Shown: in pieces, positions 28,601 through 42,229 of the stretch
Numbering within the stretch: the stretch's first letter is position 1
Layout: each line of letters begins with the position of its first letter
From: Gavia stellata
Taxonomy: Eukaryota > Chordata > Aves > Gaviiformes > Gaviidae
DNA: 64,000 bases
Assembly (NCBI RefSeq): GCF_030936135.1
Contig: NC_082595.1
Span: 14,955,930-15,019,929 of the forward strand
Reading direction: 5' to 3'
Notes under the pieces: generated by a model
Told to the model about the DNA's origin: nothing
Database searches by the model: none
What the model saw: only the letters and a program-made list of their open reading frames with translations
Position numbers and translations under genes: made by a program

Positions 28601-29330
28601 AAGCTGTGAATTTGATGAGTCTATTGCAAGAAATCTGACCAAACCTGACTATTTTTCAGTCAGTTCACCTACCTTTCTTTTCCCTCCCAGGCTCTACCAT
28701 GCTCCATGGGATCACAGGGCTCCATAGAAGGACTGGGAAAAAGCAAAGGCAGTTTTGGGTTTCTAGGGAGCATAGTTTGCACTATAGCTCCAGAAACTTT
28801 CACATTCACAGTACTTGACTGTCCCTCAGGTGAAGTACTGTAAAATTTTTGGATGCATTTTCAACAACAAACATGAAAGTTTCCTCTCAAAATGTCTCTG
28901 TTCTCCCATGAGAGGAAATTCATTCTGGACAGGTATGTCTGTGTCACTGTGCCGATCCGCCACAGCTCTGCCTCAGTGGTCACTCAGTGATGCAAAAGCT
29001 CAGTTTCCAGGTCACTGATGTCTGTGGCTGTACCACCAGGATCAGACTCACAGGGCAAAGTGAGCTCCCTGTGGGGTCAGCTTCCCACGACACACTGCTG
29101 TGGATGGGCCTTGGGTCTTGGGCTGGGACCAACACCTCTCCTGATTTATCCTAAGACCAAAGAGGCTTCAAGGGCAGTGTCATGGGGTTTTTTCTGTGTA
29201 CGAGAGAGAACTGCTCAGCAGAGGCTACCGACTGTGTCACAGACCTCCAAACAGCCATTAGATGGAAACAAAAATCAGTAGTTATTGAGACATACTAGAT
29301 ATGACCTCATAATCTAGAAATGGAAAGCTT
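25640..29330. other. Intergenic DNA, nothing recognised
   Basis: Unique-looking AT-rich sequence with short random open frames on both strands. No domain, RNA gene, or clear repeat family was found. Confidence 0.5.
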
Positions 29331-29339
29331 TCTATATAA

Positions 29340-30110
29340 ACCATTTACTCAAGCAAAATTATGCCACAAGAAGGAATAGGCTTGCTTTTCACCATCTCTA
29401 TTTATTATAACCATTGCTAACTTGTTCCTCGATAAATTGATTTATGAAGTCTGTGACAAATAGCTTGCTTAATTGAAATATGTCAGGTTTCTAAATACTG
29501 AAGTTAATTACTCCTCCTTTTCTAGTGAAGACTGACCTTTAATTGTATAATATTAATCCACATATTGTATGAATTACATGAAATGCCCATTTTCTATGTA
29601 GAGAGAGACATGTATGTGTTATTGTAGTGGAGTACAGTTACATAATTATTTTTAATTTAGGATATCAGCTTAATTAAATACTTGCAGAAACCAAGCTTTT
29701 TCAGGAAATTTGCAATTACAATCAATTTGAATGTATAGCTACGTTAATATGGTGACAAGCCCAATAATAAAAACTAACTAAGTAATTATGGGCAGGTGCT
29801 GAACAGATGTGTAAATAGAAAGTCTCTGCATGGAACATTGTTATATATCATTTTGAAAAGCGAAAGAAACCTGTTATCCATAGCCATTCATATATGCAGT
29901 TATAATCAGTCACAAAAAAGTTAGTTCTTTGAATTTAGATAAATCATTTAAAAATGTGTATGGCACTTACGCTTTCATTTTCTGTTTCTGGAAAGAAAGT
30001 CTAGTTGATTGAAGACTGCTGCTCTACTGTACTCAAAGAGTCTGCCGCGCTATTGAAATATATTCTTCTTTCAACACATTTATGATGAGTGGGTTTTGAG
30101 TTTGGAATGG
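29340..30110. promoter_or_regulatory. Candidate distal SIX2 enhancer
   Basis: This AT-rich, non-repetitive block contains an exact SIX motif TCAGGTTTC (29483-29491) and an 8-of-9 inverted match GAAACCTGT (29866-29874). It also has a TCF/LEF-like CTTTGAAT (29927-29934) and many TTAATT/TAATTA homeobox words. It lies about 24 kb upstream of SIX2. The mammalian SIX2 distal enhancer, about 60 kb upstream, uses SIX2 and TCF/LEF sites. That this block is its counterpart is inference from motif content and position only. Confidence 0.35.
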
Positions 30111-30119
30111 TTTAACAGT

Positions 30120-33100
30120 CAAAACAATTCACATTCCATATTACAAGTTGAACTTTATTTAAAGAAGGGGGGAGGCTAAGACTAGTTTAGAGTTGTTTGC
30201 TCAAGTTATCAGCCTGCCAAAAGCCCAATTTAACCTCCAAATAGTTGGAAAACAATGAAACTGTGTTACTACTGTGAATTGCTTTTAGATAAATTTATAG
30301 TGGTTTTTTTTTTTTTTTTTGTAAACCTGTATGTTAAAATATACTTTTTCAGGTCTTCTATTTTTGTGTGAGATCTCTTCTTGTGCAGTGCGTCAGAAAC
30401 AATCATATCTGTGATGCAAGCAATTAAGTTAAATGGAAACAGTTTCTATAACAATCATCTAGAAATCCCAAGGAGAAACTGGCATCTAAGGAAAGATGCA
30501 CGAGTGAGCCCCCTGAATGGAAAGGGATCCCCTAAGCTGTCTACAGGAGACCACCATGTCTAAAGTAGCCACGTCTAAATGAGGGGCATATCTAAATCAG
30601 AATCTTTCAGGAGCTTAGATGCTTTATTCCAGACTGCAGAGATCTGCCTTCCTCTCCTCGACTTTCACAGCTCTAAAATAGATCCTAGTGGCCAAGCCAG
30701 GCCCTTCTCAAGCAGTACTGGAAAAGAAAAGTGCTTTTTCTTATTCTCAGGAATAGTCACTCCAGCTGTTGGCACTATGGAAAGCTGTGAGAGGCAGCTG
30801 GAGTTGTGCACCCTTCACTTCCTTATCGCACTATGTGCAGGGCCACCGTCTTATCTGGAAAGGGAGCAACAATTGCCACATCTGGAGAGAGATTAATAAT
30901 GAAGCAGTACTAGTGCTGCTGCAATAAAAACTGTCTGGACAGATTCCACTCATCTATTTAATTTGTAAAAGTTCAAACTTTAAAAGCACAAAGCTGTATT
31001 GCAAATGTGCTAGGAAATATTTCAGGTGGGGAGGGAGAAGAAGTGGGGAACGCAGCCTTGCACCCTGCAGACCGCTGCAGCTGAATGGTCCCATTGGATC
31101 ACATAAATGGCATATGGATCACATAACTTCAATACTGTATGCTGGTATGGCACTCTTCTGTACTACCACACGGCAATAGTCAGCCTGCAACCAGTATTAG
31201 AGCAGAAAGATGACATCATTAGGTATAATATATTACCTGTCCCTCAGCTCCAAACTCCAAGATACTCCAAGCGTTGTCTGTAGAAAGTGAAAAATGAAGC
31301 AGTAATTGTTTCCTAGGAAGAATGAATAAATTCAAATCAGCGGGGAGGGCAAAACAGTCTCAGTTTTACAGTGGAAATCCTCAGGAAGCTTACTGCCACC
31401 ACGTGCCATCCTTGCCACAGGAATATGGCTGAAAGGATGGGCAGGCTCTTTATGCTCAATGTGTTTCAGCTACTGGGCAGGAGAGGTTTATTTTAATGAA
31501 CTACTTTGTATTTCCAGTGAGAAAGATTGGAACATAAAGATTTTGTCTTTGTCAGGGCAGCATCTAATGGTTAGTCAGACATTAAATAGGAGTTGTGAGA
31601 AAGTGATGAGTGCAGGATTTGGTCCTGTATGAGGTCTGGATTTTCTTTCTTTATTACGGGGAGCACAGTAAGATAGCATATAAAACAAACCTCAAACATT
31701 CTGGTATGGAGACATTTTGCTTGTTCTTTCAAAAAAAATTGGCCTGGATTCCCTACATCTCCATAGCCAGCCACTCACGCCTCTTTCTAGCTCTGCTTGC
31801 ATTCCCTTTCCAACTGCTCCCATGATCTCCCAGTTCTTCCATGTTCGGTGTCTGAAGGGGCAAAAAAGGAGATTTCAAAAGAATTTAGGGAAGATCCACA
31901 CCACAGGTACAGAGAAACACAAGCCAGCTCAGCCCCAATGGCAGTGCAGAGGTAGTCCTCGTGACCCACATGAGTTAGCACCAGGACCAGAAGCGAGATT
32001 GCTGCTTCAGCACCATCATGAGCCAACCTGGCAATATCCCTCTCTGACTGCACAGCAACTGGCTGTGCATGACTCCACAGCACACTAGGTTAGTGTTAGG
32101 GCAGGAATCTTTGCAACACAGCCCTTGCCACACAGACAGGCATACCTCTAGCAGTAGGTGTTTAAGTGACTTTTGCCCCGCAGGAAGTCTTTGAGTGATC
32201 AGAGTACTTGTGGCCTCAGTCCCCTCAGCAGAGAGCCCAGCGCCTTCAGCTGCATTTTAGTTGTGTGGGAAATGTTCGAGCTCACTACTGTTGCCACAGC
32301 TGCTAAAGGAAAACATTTAGTTAAAGATGAGGGTAAGCACACATTATAGATGTAAGCATATGGCTGTCAAGCTGCTGCCCAACAGCTTCCATAGTTATGT
32401 GGCACCTTATGTTATCCAAAGCAGTTGGAATATTTTAGATAACAAAAGCTAACGAAGACAGCTATTATAGCTTTATGCTGCACTTGCTTCCTGATAGGGT
32501 TGCCAATCCAGTGCTTTGAATTCTGTGCCAACAGCTTTGACACAAGTGAAAGAGCAAGCTGTGCTTTTAACAGATGCAAATGCTTTGGTTGCAGTGATCG
32601 CTGCTTTTTCAAACTCATTATCACATATGTGGGATTTCAGATGCATACTTTTTCTGAAGCAACAACATTCAGGCAATTGGAGCAACTTTTTCATAGCACT
32701 GGCAAGCTTTTAAGGGGCAAAAGCAACTGGCATTATCTAGCAGCTATTTTGCTGTCCCACAAGTGCTTGTATTGAACAGACGCACAACATGTGGTTGGCA
32801 CTGTTGGAAATGTCCCACATTGCAGCCACAGTGTTACACCAGCAACAAGCCATGTTGCTGAATTTTGGGGAATTTGCAGTCCTTTCACTGACGACTGCGG
32901 AATGAAGACAAACACAACAGCATTATATGTTCAATTACTGATTAGACATTCTAGATTTGAGAACAGTTCATCATCTAGTCTTAGCCTTTCTCACTCTATT
33001 TTTCCATGTCTCAGGCTAGGGTACAGCTTCTGAAATAGTGCGAAATTTCTTGCTTTGCTTGAACAAGGTTGTCATAATACCCCAAGAATTTGATACCATC

Positions 33101-34480
33101 TATTTGGTTCTTTTAATGGCAGTTTTAGCAGCAGGAGGTACGTGGAAAATTCATTATGTCTGTGAAGGAGATGAATATAACCTAGAGATACTGTAATGCG
33201 TAAGAATCTCCTCTACCAGAAGAACACATCAGCTTCTCTTTTGTAAACATGTACAATGTTAATTCTAAACCTTTGTTTCACACAGACAGGATCTGGCAAA
33301 TCTTGGCACCATATGCTATTCATCAAAGAAAGAAATAGTCCAGACTTTGTAAAGCCTTGGCTATACAAGTGTGTATGTTGGGCTTTAAATGGTACATGGT
33401 GTGTAGTCCAAAGCAAGTGAAGGTTGCTCTGAGGAACCAGTGCGGCTCTGCTTTGAGTCACCTACTGAACAGGAGCAGGTCCTAGCATAATTCCTTACTT
33501 AAACAAATCCATGGTTAAAGAAAAACATGATCTAATTGGGAAAAGCTATGCCAAAAATTGTGGTTTTTTGGTTGACTGGGAAAAATAATTTTCCTGTCAT
33601 CTTTTTGAAGCTTTGTTAAAAATGAAAAAAACGTATTTTGCAAAATGAAACCTTATTTTAAGGTAAAAAAGCCCAAGTTGTTTCATTTTCAATTAACTAT
33701 TCCTCAACTTTCCTCCTCACAAGCTTTGCCATCTTTTCTCCAGTAAATGCAATGTAATGAAGTCAGCACAGATTCTCCAGAACATACATTTCTGTAGGAA
33801 AAGAAAAAAGGGATTCAGGAAAATTTTACTCTACTGACAGAGAAAAGCCTTGTCATAGAGTACAAAGACTGAATCTTCAGGTACAGACACTTCAGTCTCT
33901 GTCTCCCCTTTGCAGAGTAACTCACCAAGGAGTTGTGTTCTCATCAGCTCCTGCTCCCCTTCTCTTTCTCTCTTTCTCTTCTTCCTCCCTTCTTTTCCTC
34001 TTTCCATTAATGGATTTCTTAACATTCAAGCCGTCACTACCTAATGTGTGGCTTGCAGATTAATGCATAAAGAAATAAAAATGTTCCCCATAATCAAATT
34101 CTCTCTGATCAGGACACTGTCAAATTCTTAGTGATGGTTCTGGCCCAAGTCACGAGCAAAGTACAGAAATAGTTCCCTCTCCTTTTTTGTTGAAAAAAAA
34201 TTACAAAAGTTAGTCTGCACGTACAAGGTGCAAAGTAACTCTGAGAGAGTTGGAGGGTTTGTCCGAAGAAAAAAGACACCCTTTCTGGGCATAAATTCTC
34301 TTTCAGCCTTGTGCTTTTATGCTGTCCCTTTAACAGAAGCAGATGACTGTCTTTACAAGGTTCTCTTATTCAACCAAATCACCAGGTAATTTAATGGCTT
34401 TTCTGTAATTTTCTTACTTCTGTCATTTTCTTACTGCAAAGACCAGCAACTAATTTGCTATCAAAATCTATAGCCGTATC
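30120..34480. other. Intergenic DNA, nothing recognised
   Basis: AT-rich sequence with a 17-base T run (30304-30320) and a pyrimidine-rich CT tract (about 33946-34005). No coding sequence or transposon was recognised. Confidence 0.5.
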
Positions 34481-34494
34481 ATATACTGCTATAA

Positions 34495-34565
34495 TACATA
34501 TACACACAGCTGATACATATATATACACACACACAGGCACACATATACATATATATATATATACA
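34495..34565. repeat. CA/TA microsatellite cluster
   Basis: Runs of ACACAC and ATATAT are interleaved, with ACACAGCTG words at both ends. Confidence 0.85.
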
Positions 34566-34569
34566 CAGC

Positions 34570-37500
34570 TGCTATAATGCACTCTGATATTGTGGACCAG
34601 AGCTTCATCCCTCCCTAGCTGCACCTCATGTCACTCCTGTATCAGGTGGGACATTTCAGAGGAGGTGACAGCATCCGGAGTGTAGGTGGCAGGCAGGAGG
34701 TTGGCTCAGGAGCCACCGTGCTTATCCTCCGCCAGCAGAGGTTATCGATAGCTGCACAGTAGCCAGGACAGCTTCACATTTTGAACAACACAGAGCCCAA
34801 AGCGAGCTTGTAATCAGGGCACTCACATTTAACATAAAGGTAATCTGTCCTATCACATCTCAGCTGATTAAAAAACCCCCAAACTTTATTTTACAGTCCC
34901 TACTTCCAGTGGACAGGGTCTCTTTTCTCTGACAAATGCAAGGAAATGCAGGAAGAGTCTGATTACAGTTTTACTTACACTAGGTTTCCACATATACATC
35001 CATCTGTCCTGATTTCAGAGACAATCCTCACTTGTTCATGTCCAATTGTTCATGTCCACACCACCTACTCACACAGGTTACTTTAGACTTTAATAAGGTA
35101 AGATTTAGGGTTTTTAAGACACCTGGATACCTAAGGTACTCAGAATATCCCTCCTAAGATATCCCCTATTAGGGCTGTCCCTGCCAGGGCTCCGGAATAT
35201 CTTGCTCCCAAACTTTCTCCTAGGGTATTTAGCTATAAGCCAAGACTACCCATTAAACCAACTTGTGAACCTCTAAAATGTTCAATATGTATTGCAACAT
35301 GGAGATATCTGGCTGACAAAAAACATTAGGCAGGGCTTTCAAGCTCCAGAGGATACGCAAAGTCCATTATTAGATTATTTCTATCATTAGACCAACATCT
35401 GGCTCTCAGCTTCTCTCATGATAGTGCTGTGGTTAGGGTACTACCTCAACTTGCATTTTCATAAGCTACACTGTTCAGTGATTTATATCAGTCTGCTTTT
35501 AATCGCATTGTGCCAAAATTAACCAACTGTAATTGCCACCCAGGGCAGGCTGTCTTCTGGAAAGAGCATAAATGAGATTAGCTATCAGGGCAGGATGCAG
35601 CTGCGTGGCTACGGAGTGGAAGAGCGATCTGTGCACTAGCTTGGCCTCTCCCCCATTATGTAAGCAAAAGAGCATGGCACTAATGAGGTAAAGGGAAGCT
35701 GAAGTACCCGTGACTTCATACTTTCCCCCCTCCTCCCCTCAATTTTAATTCTTTATATTTTTCAGCTGCAGAGAAATGAAAACATTTTTATTTTTGTTTC
35801 ATTTCTCAAGCACTCTATTTACAAGATCAATTAAAAAATGGAACCTCAAATCTCAAACAAAGTACTTCCTCTCTCTTCCTCCCATAATTTCAGTTTGTCA
35901 GCAAAAATACACCCATAAACCCATCATGTTCGCATATGTGCGTACAGCATTCAAACCGCACTGTGCTCTGCAACATGGTGAGAGCTTTTGCATAGCTGGA
36001 GGGAGCAGAGGAATGGGATCTGAAAGGTGGGAAACCTCCAGAGCATACCATTTCCCTTTTTGTGCTTCAGATCCAACACTGACTGAAGTCAGAGAGCCAG
36101 TTTCTAGCAGCTTCAGTAGGCTTTGGAACAGACTCTAATGACGAAGCTAGCAGAAGATATTTAGTTACAACATCAGCTTCATAATAGTTGCCAATATTTT
36201 TTTAACTAGGAAATATTAGCAAATGCGATAACACAGTGAAATGTGGTGACAATAGGAATACTGTTCATATCTTGTTCATTCAAGTTATGACACAAAGTAG
36301 AAAATACTATTAAAACCATGTGGTGATCTTTAAAGTATCTGGCTTTGTTTAAAGCTACCCTTGTTTTGCAAGATCAAAGGTAAAACAAAGTCTTTACAAA
36401 TCATTTTGTTAATCAGACAATGGTGATACAAAGATCACTGTAAGCACAAAGGGGAGAGGGAGCCTGGTTTTCGTTCTGCTGCTGCAGAAGTGGAGGAGAA
36501 GGGGATTGGGACAGGGAAAAGGGCAGAAGAGCCTTCCTCCCCACTTCAGCATTCTCTCTGCATAAACCAGTCATAGGAGTGGACTCTTGGAGGTCTTCCC
36601 TGGAGGGAAAGAATGAGGTTATCACACAGTTAGTTGGCTTCAGAGCTAAAAAGAAAACTGCCACATGAGCCCAGCCTTGAAATACAACCAACGTAGCCAG
36701 TAATCAGTAACAGCTTTCTCCTTCAGTGGAAGATGCAAGAAACCCACAGCACGTTCTCAGCAATAGTTTTGATGCATGCCTTGCTATCAAGCTGTTCAAA
36801 GAGAGACTTAGGGCCCAAAACTGTTACAGCTATTCTCTATACCCTACAGAGCTAGATCCTATAATCCCATTGATGTATCTTCCTTTTTCTTACGGTCAAA
36901 GGTTTGCCAGATAAAGACTGATTTATTGTTTATACTTCTATAATTACCTCATGGAATTTAAGCCCTTAGATCTAGCAAACACCTCCTCTTGTAACATCAC
37001 ACCTATTCTTTCCTCTTTCTCTTTTTCTCTCTGCTCACATCTTTACTTCTTGTATCTCCATCCTTTGATGTTCAAACCACTGTCACAATTAACATGTTCC
37101 AACTGCTCCCCATCCCCATCCCTGCTTCACTCTTCCACCTCTGTGAGCAGGAAGGCAGGGAAACGTCCCCCCTCACCGTGCTCCCCCCGCTTGCGCCTTT
37201 TCTCTTCGTCATGCAGAAAAGGAGCAAGTGGCACCCAGCCTGGAGTTTTGCTTGTACGTGTCCGCTGATGAATGGGAATAATCAGCAGACGCCAGATGGA
37301 ATAAAGAGCCCCAGACAAACCCATTGTAGCCTGACAGAGCATCTACCAACGTCAGATCAGTCACCAAAAGCCACCAGCAGAAAAGGTGTCTACAGTCTTC
37401 CCTGAAGCATTAATGGCTCTTCAGGATGCAACAATAGCAAGAGAAATTGCTGAGGTTGATGCTAATAATATGCCTGCTGTCTCAGAAGAATCCTTCATAC

Positions 37501-40500
37501 TCATTATCTAAGGCAGCTTTAGATGATACTTTACTCAGACCAACAAATGAAACTTTGAAGGAGTTTCCTCTTTTAGGTGGGAGGATAGACTCAATGCAGT
37601 GACATTCGGCAGATAAATGTGTAAGCTGAAGCTCTGCCCAGGCAGAGTTGAAAACTAAACTCCTGGAACAAACAGCGAATTTCATTTAGGCCTAAACCAG
37701 CTATGAGCAAACCGCAGATAGTATGACCTAATATTTGCCAAAAATGTGATTACTAATTTTGTAGGCATGATGTTGGACCTGGTTTAGAAAAGTATTCTAT
37801 AAGCTAGGACATCATACCCATACGTGGGGAAAGGTCTGTCACGGAAGCTCTCAGCACAGTCACATACTATTGCTAATGGGCATAGAGGGTGAATTTTCAA
37901 AGATGCTCAGCACTAGCTTAGCTCTTGTTCCTTGGTGCAGCTCCTCTGACTGACTTCTGCTGGAGTGGAAATAGGCCGATGCCAGCCAATTCTTAGAAGA
38001 CTTCACACACACTCAAAGAGTCGTTCTGGCTTTACCCAGTAAAAACTACCAATGGGACAAATCCTGCAACATGGAAACCGAGGTGTTGTGAAAAGCACAG
38101 CAATACCATGCGAGAATGGGCTGTCATATATAAATTAAGAGGTAGATTTTAAAGCCTGAACAATTGTGGTGTCCTCATAACTAGACAGTTTATGTAGAGT
38201 TTGGCTCAGGAGATACCCATCCTTAGGTCCCAGCCATATGACTGAGTTGTATCAGACTAACAAGTCACTGAATGGTAATATCTGAGTCTCTATTCCAAGG
38301 CACAGCAAGTAAGAGGTGCTTTGGCTTCATTTAGTCCATATTGAAAGATGACACACACAGTGACAATTACTGAACCTTTTCTGAGATGTTTTGTCTTAAT
38401 CTAGTCCGTAGTGAAAGATGGCACACACAAAATTACTGACGTTTTTCTGACCCAGAAAGCCTCTTAAGCAGTGGATATTTGGCATATATTTGACAAATAT
38501 TTTGTATGATCCCATCAAAATACCTTTTGAAATAGGTCTTAATTCCAAGTGCATTTTACCACATGGCAATCAGGACTTTGCTCAACCAGTATTGCATTTT
38601 GACACAATTTCATGCATATATCTGCAGGGGAAAGCATGTCACAATTTAATCCATTTCTTTCAATAGTTCTATCTTTCATAGATAACTAACTCATATTGTG
38701 GAGCTCTTATTTCCCAACACTTTGCTAATATTTTTCAGTTAGAGTGTTTAAAATATTTATATGAGGTCCTCATCTTTATTATAGACTCAGCTATGAATTG
38801 AGAAGCCTCTTTTCGCATAGGAAAATTCTACTAATTATGACATGCTGGAAATCTACCACAGAGTTTATCTGAGAGGCTCAAGAATTGGTACAAATCGGTA
38901 CAGAGCAGCTGGATGTAAATCAACTACAAGTCCTATGAGTTCTGGCACAGCTCTTCAGTTAGACTAATTTTCCCAGTTGAGAATTGTTCCTAGATCAAAA
39001 ATCCAGGCTTTGGAGCAAGCACAGCAAAAATATTACTAGCAGAGAGATAACATCTAAATCAATGATGAGTGCCCAGCATACATGACCACCTTACAGTTCA
39101 AATATGAAAAAAAGGCCTTTATTAGTTTTACAATCGTGAGTAATATTTTCAAGTAATGCCAAATGTTTTACAGATGTTGATAGGAACAACTGCTGACTAC
39201 AGCGTGCTCTAACCCAGAACTGAACCAAACACTTTGGAGAAATTCAGATCAGAAGTTTGCAGCCAGCCTTCCTGTAAACCTAATCACAAACAGCAAAACA
39301 CTGTAAATACCGAGCCAATACAAATCCAACATCCAAATCAAGGTTTTGGGGAATTTGCTAAGTTTGCTGATGGCTTCTTGTGAAGGGCTGAACCAATGTT
39401 CTGCATCTGAAAGCAACACAACTCAGTGAAAGTCCTGTCCTGGACCTGCATACAGAAAAGGGAATCTTGTTAAAGTGCTGGCAGGGTATTGCTGTGATGT
39501 AATAGATGTTATGTGCTGCATTAAATGATTTTGCACATCAAACATCTACTCTGCGGAAAAGACGACATACGGCATTCCAGTGTCTGATGAAGACAATGTC
39601 TTAAATGCAAGGAAGCAAATGCTGAACACCAGTTTAAAATTCACCGTGTCTTCTTGAGCTAAACTGGGAGACTAACTAGTACTGCTTCAAGAAAGGACAT
39701 TTGCCAGCTGAGAATAGTAAATATGAGACTCATGGAAGACCAATATGATGGAAGGCAGACTGTCACTCAGTCAGTCTCTATAAACAAGACATAAGCAGAA
39801 GATATTTTCAAGTTTCTGAGCAGTCTTACTCTGACTGTCCTGTCCAGGATGTATTTCACCACTTCCCCTTGGGACAAGACTCCAGAGACCAGCAGAGTTT
39901 ATTGCAAGGAAATTATTTTAAATACAAAATCCAAACTTTCTGTCTTCCCTTCTTCAAAACTGACTTCTTAAAGTTCATTGTAGCTTATGTCACATGCATA
40001 AATTTTTAAGCAATCTGGTGAGGTAATACGTTTCTGATTATGGAAGTAACTCGTGAAGTGTGTAAGAGAAATGTGATAAACCGAAAAAATAATCCATCTT
40101 CCATGTTGCTCTCTTCTATGCCATTTAGACGTCTGCTTTTATACATTTGTGGTTCCATTCTGATTTTCAGCTTATATAAAAGACTGGAAATATTTTGCTT
40201 CAGGAGAGAAGAATTGTAGTGCACGGTAGAGGTTCTTGCTTAAAACGGCACATACACACCTCTGATTCTTGGTCCAGATTTTGGGATGTAGAAGGCTTCT
40301 TCAGAATTGCTGTTTTAAACTCTCAATAATATATCGCACAGTATGGTTTCTATGCATCTTGACTTTGCCACTAACAATTATGACAATTTTAATGTAAGCC
40401 AGCCCTAATATCAGATGCATTCATGTTTTCCATTACACAAGGGAAATATCAGGTGATAATTGGAAAAGCCTAGATAAAAGTCTTGCTAGTAAGTCACACT

Positions 40501-42165
40501 GTGACAATTACCAATTTTCCAGGCCAGTTCAGGAATGATCAAGAGCATAGCAGGATTCAAAAAGGATTAGAAATGTATAAGGATAATAACACAATTATAG
40601 CAGATCAGAAATAAGAATAGCTATAGGAGCAGTCATGTATAAACTGATGAACTGTTTTGGCCTGCAGTCCCTCTTAAGCTCAGTGGCTTATTGGTGCTCC
40701 ATGCATCACCGGATGGCTCAGGCCATCAGGACACACTACAGGGCTAAGACTTTTGGTCTGGGAAGAAACTCCTATCTGGAATGACTTTTCTATAACCATC
40801 CATTATGTGTATTTCTTGGGCTTACGACATCTTGTCACCCCCAAAAACAAGGTAGTGGAGCCAGCACCACACCAGGTCAGGAACAAAAATTAGCAGTGCT
40901 GAAGGCAACAGCCTGTAGCAAGAAGCAACAAACCACCTATTTGCCTGTGCATAGGAAGGAGGAGATTAGCTGTTAGCTTGACCAGCTAATTGCACTTCTG
41001 GGGAAAGGACAAGATTTCAAGGATAGGAGAAGCTGGGTAGGGCCAGGGGACCCAGTCTCTTCAGGCTTGCTCTGTGCAAAGTGATCTTACATTACAGAAA
41101 CCATTACGTTCAAAACAGAATTTCCCTCTGGGACTGGTGAAATTCTGCTTTGCCAACAGGGCTGAAAGGCTGCAAACTGGCTCTGCTGGAACGAGGCAAA
41201 ATCACAGATTTGGCCCTAAATTTGTGTGCTGCATGTATCTAAGCAACCTGAAGATGGCATCTGCACTTGTTAACCTGAGGGAGGGTTTTCATTTCTCAGA
41301 GAAACTGCAGGATTCATTTATGTAATGTTTAAATACAACTACAGTAAAAAAGAAATACTACAGTCATCTTCAATGAAGGGGGAGTCCCCTTTTCCCAGTG
41401 TTCTCTTACAGTTCTGGGATGAGAAATCCAAGAGTCCTTGCGGAAAAGGAATGTTTTGTTGTTGCTATTGCTTTTTATGGGAACTCTGAGTCATTCAGTG
41501 AAATTCTGCTGCTGGATAAAAGCAGTTTAAAAGTCAGAAATGTGAAGTCCTAAATTGCAACAGTTCAGAGTTTACTTTTTATGTTTTTTTTTCCTCTGAA
41601 CTCCTATTTATGACAATGAAAAGCAGCTGGGTAAATGGGTATTTTATCCCATATTCACATAATTAATATTTATGTACATTAAACGGAATAAGGGGAGCTA
41701 ACAGCATGGGAGAGAATATGGAATTACATAGCAATTTGGAACTCTATAACATTGTGTCTTATTATGCTCTAAAGAATATGTGGGGTTTGTTGATCCTGCT
41801 GAAGATGACAGGCTCTATTTATCTCAGGAAAAGTACAGTACATCCTGGTAGCATCTGCTAGGTCATCTTGTTCACTTCGTGCTACTCCATTAACTTGGCC
41901 TCATCCTGTTTGGGGAGATACAGGAGACAGGAAGAGGCATTTAAGACTCTCTGCCCTTATTCTTATTTTTGAAGGTTGCTAGCTGTGATAGAAGCACCTG
42001 TCTTCTAAAAACAGGAATGAAAATAGCTCTTCATGTGCATAGAGTTGAATGCACACCCACGCGTTTAATTTATCAAATGCACATCCTACTGCCATCTCCT
42101 CAGCTAAATATTACAGGCAAACTCAAATCATTCTGCTAGATAACAGAACCACTATGCTGCCAGTG
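34570..42165. other. Intergenic DNA, only a tandem duplication recognised
   Basis: AT-rich sequence without recognisable exons. The stretch 34650-34880 (GTTATCGATAG, AGCTGATTA) and the one at 39480-39680 look unique and could be conserved non-coding DNA. A 70-bp duplication lies at 38321-38460. Confidence 0.45.
38321..38460. repeat. 70-bp imperfect tandem duplication
   Basis: Units 38321-38390 and 38391-38460 share TAGTCC, GAAAGATG(A/G)CACACACA, AATTACTGA and TTTTCTGA in the same order. Small indels and substitutions separate them, so the duplication is not recent. Confidence 0.8.
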
Positions 42166-42173
42166 ATCTAAGC

Positions 42174-42222
42174 AGTGTGTGTGTGTACATATATACATGT
42201 ATATGTGTCTATATATATGTAT
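42174..42222. repeat. GT/TA microsatellite
   Basis: A GTGTGTGTGT run passes into ACATATATACATGTATATG and TATATATATG. Confidence 0.85.
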
Positions 42223-42229
42223 CTAAGAG

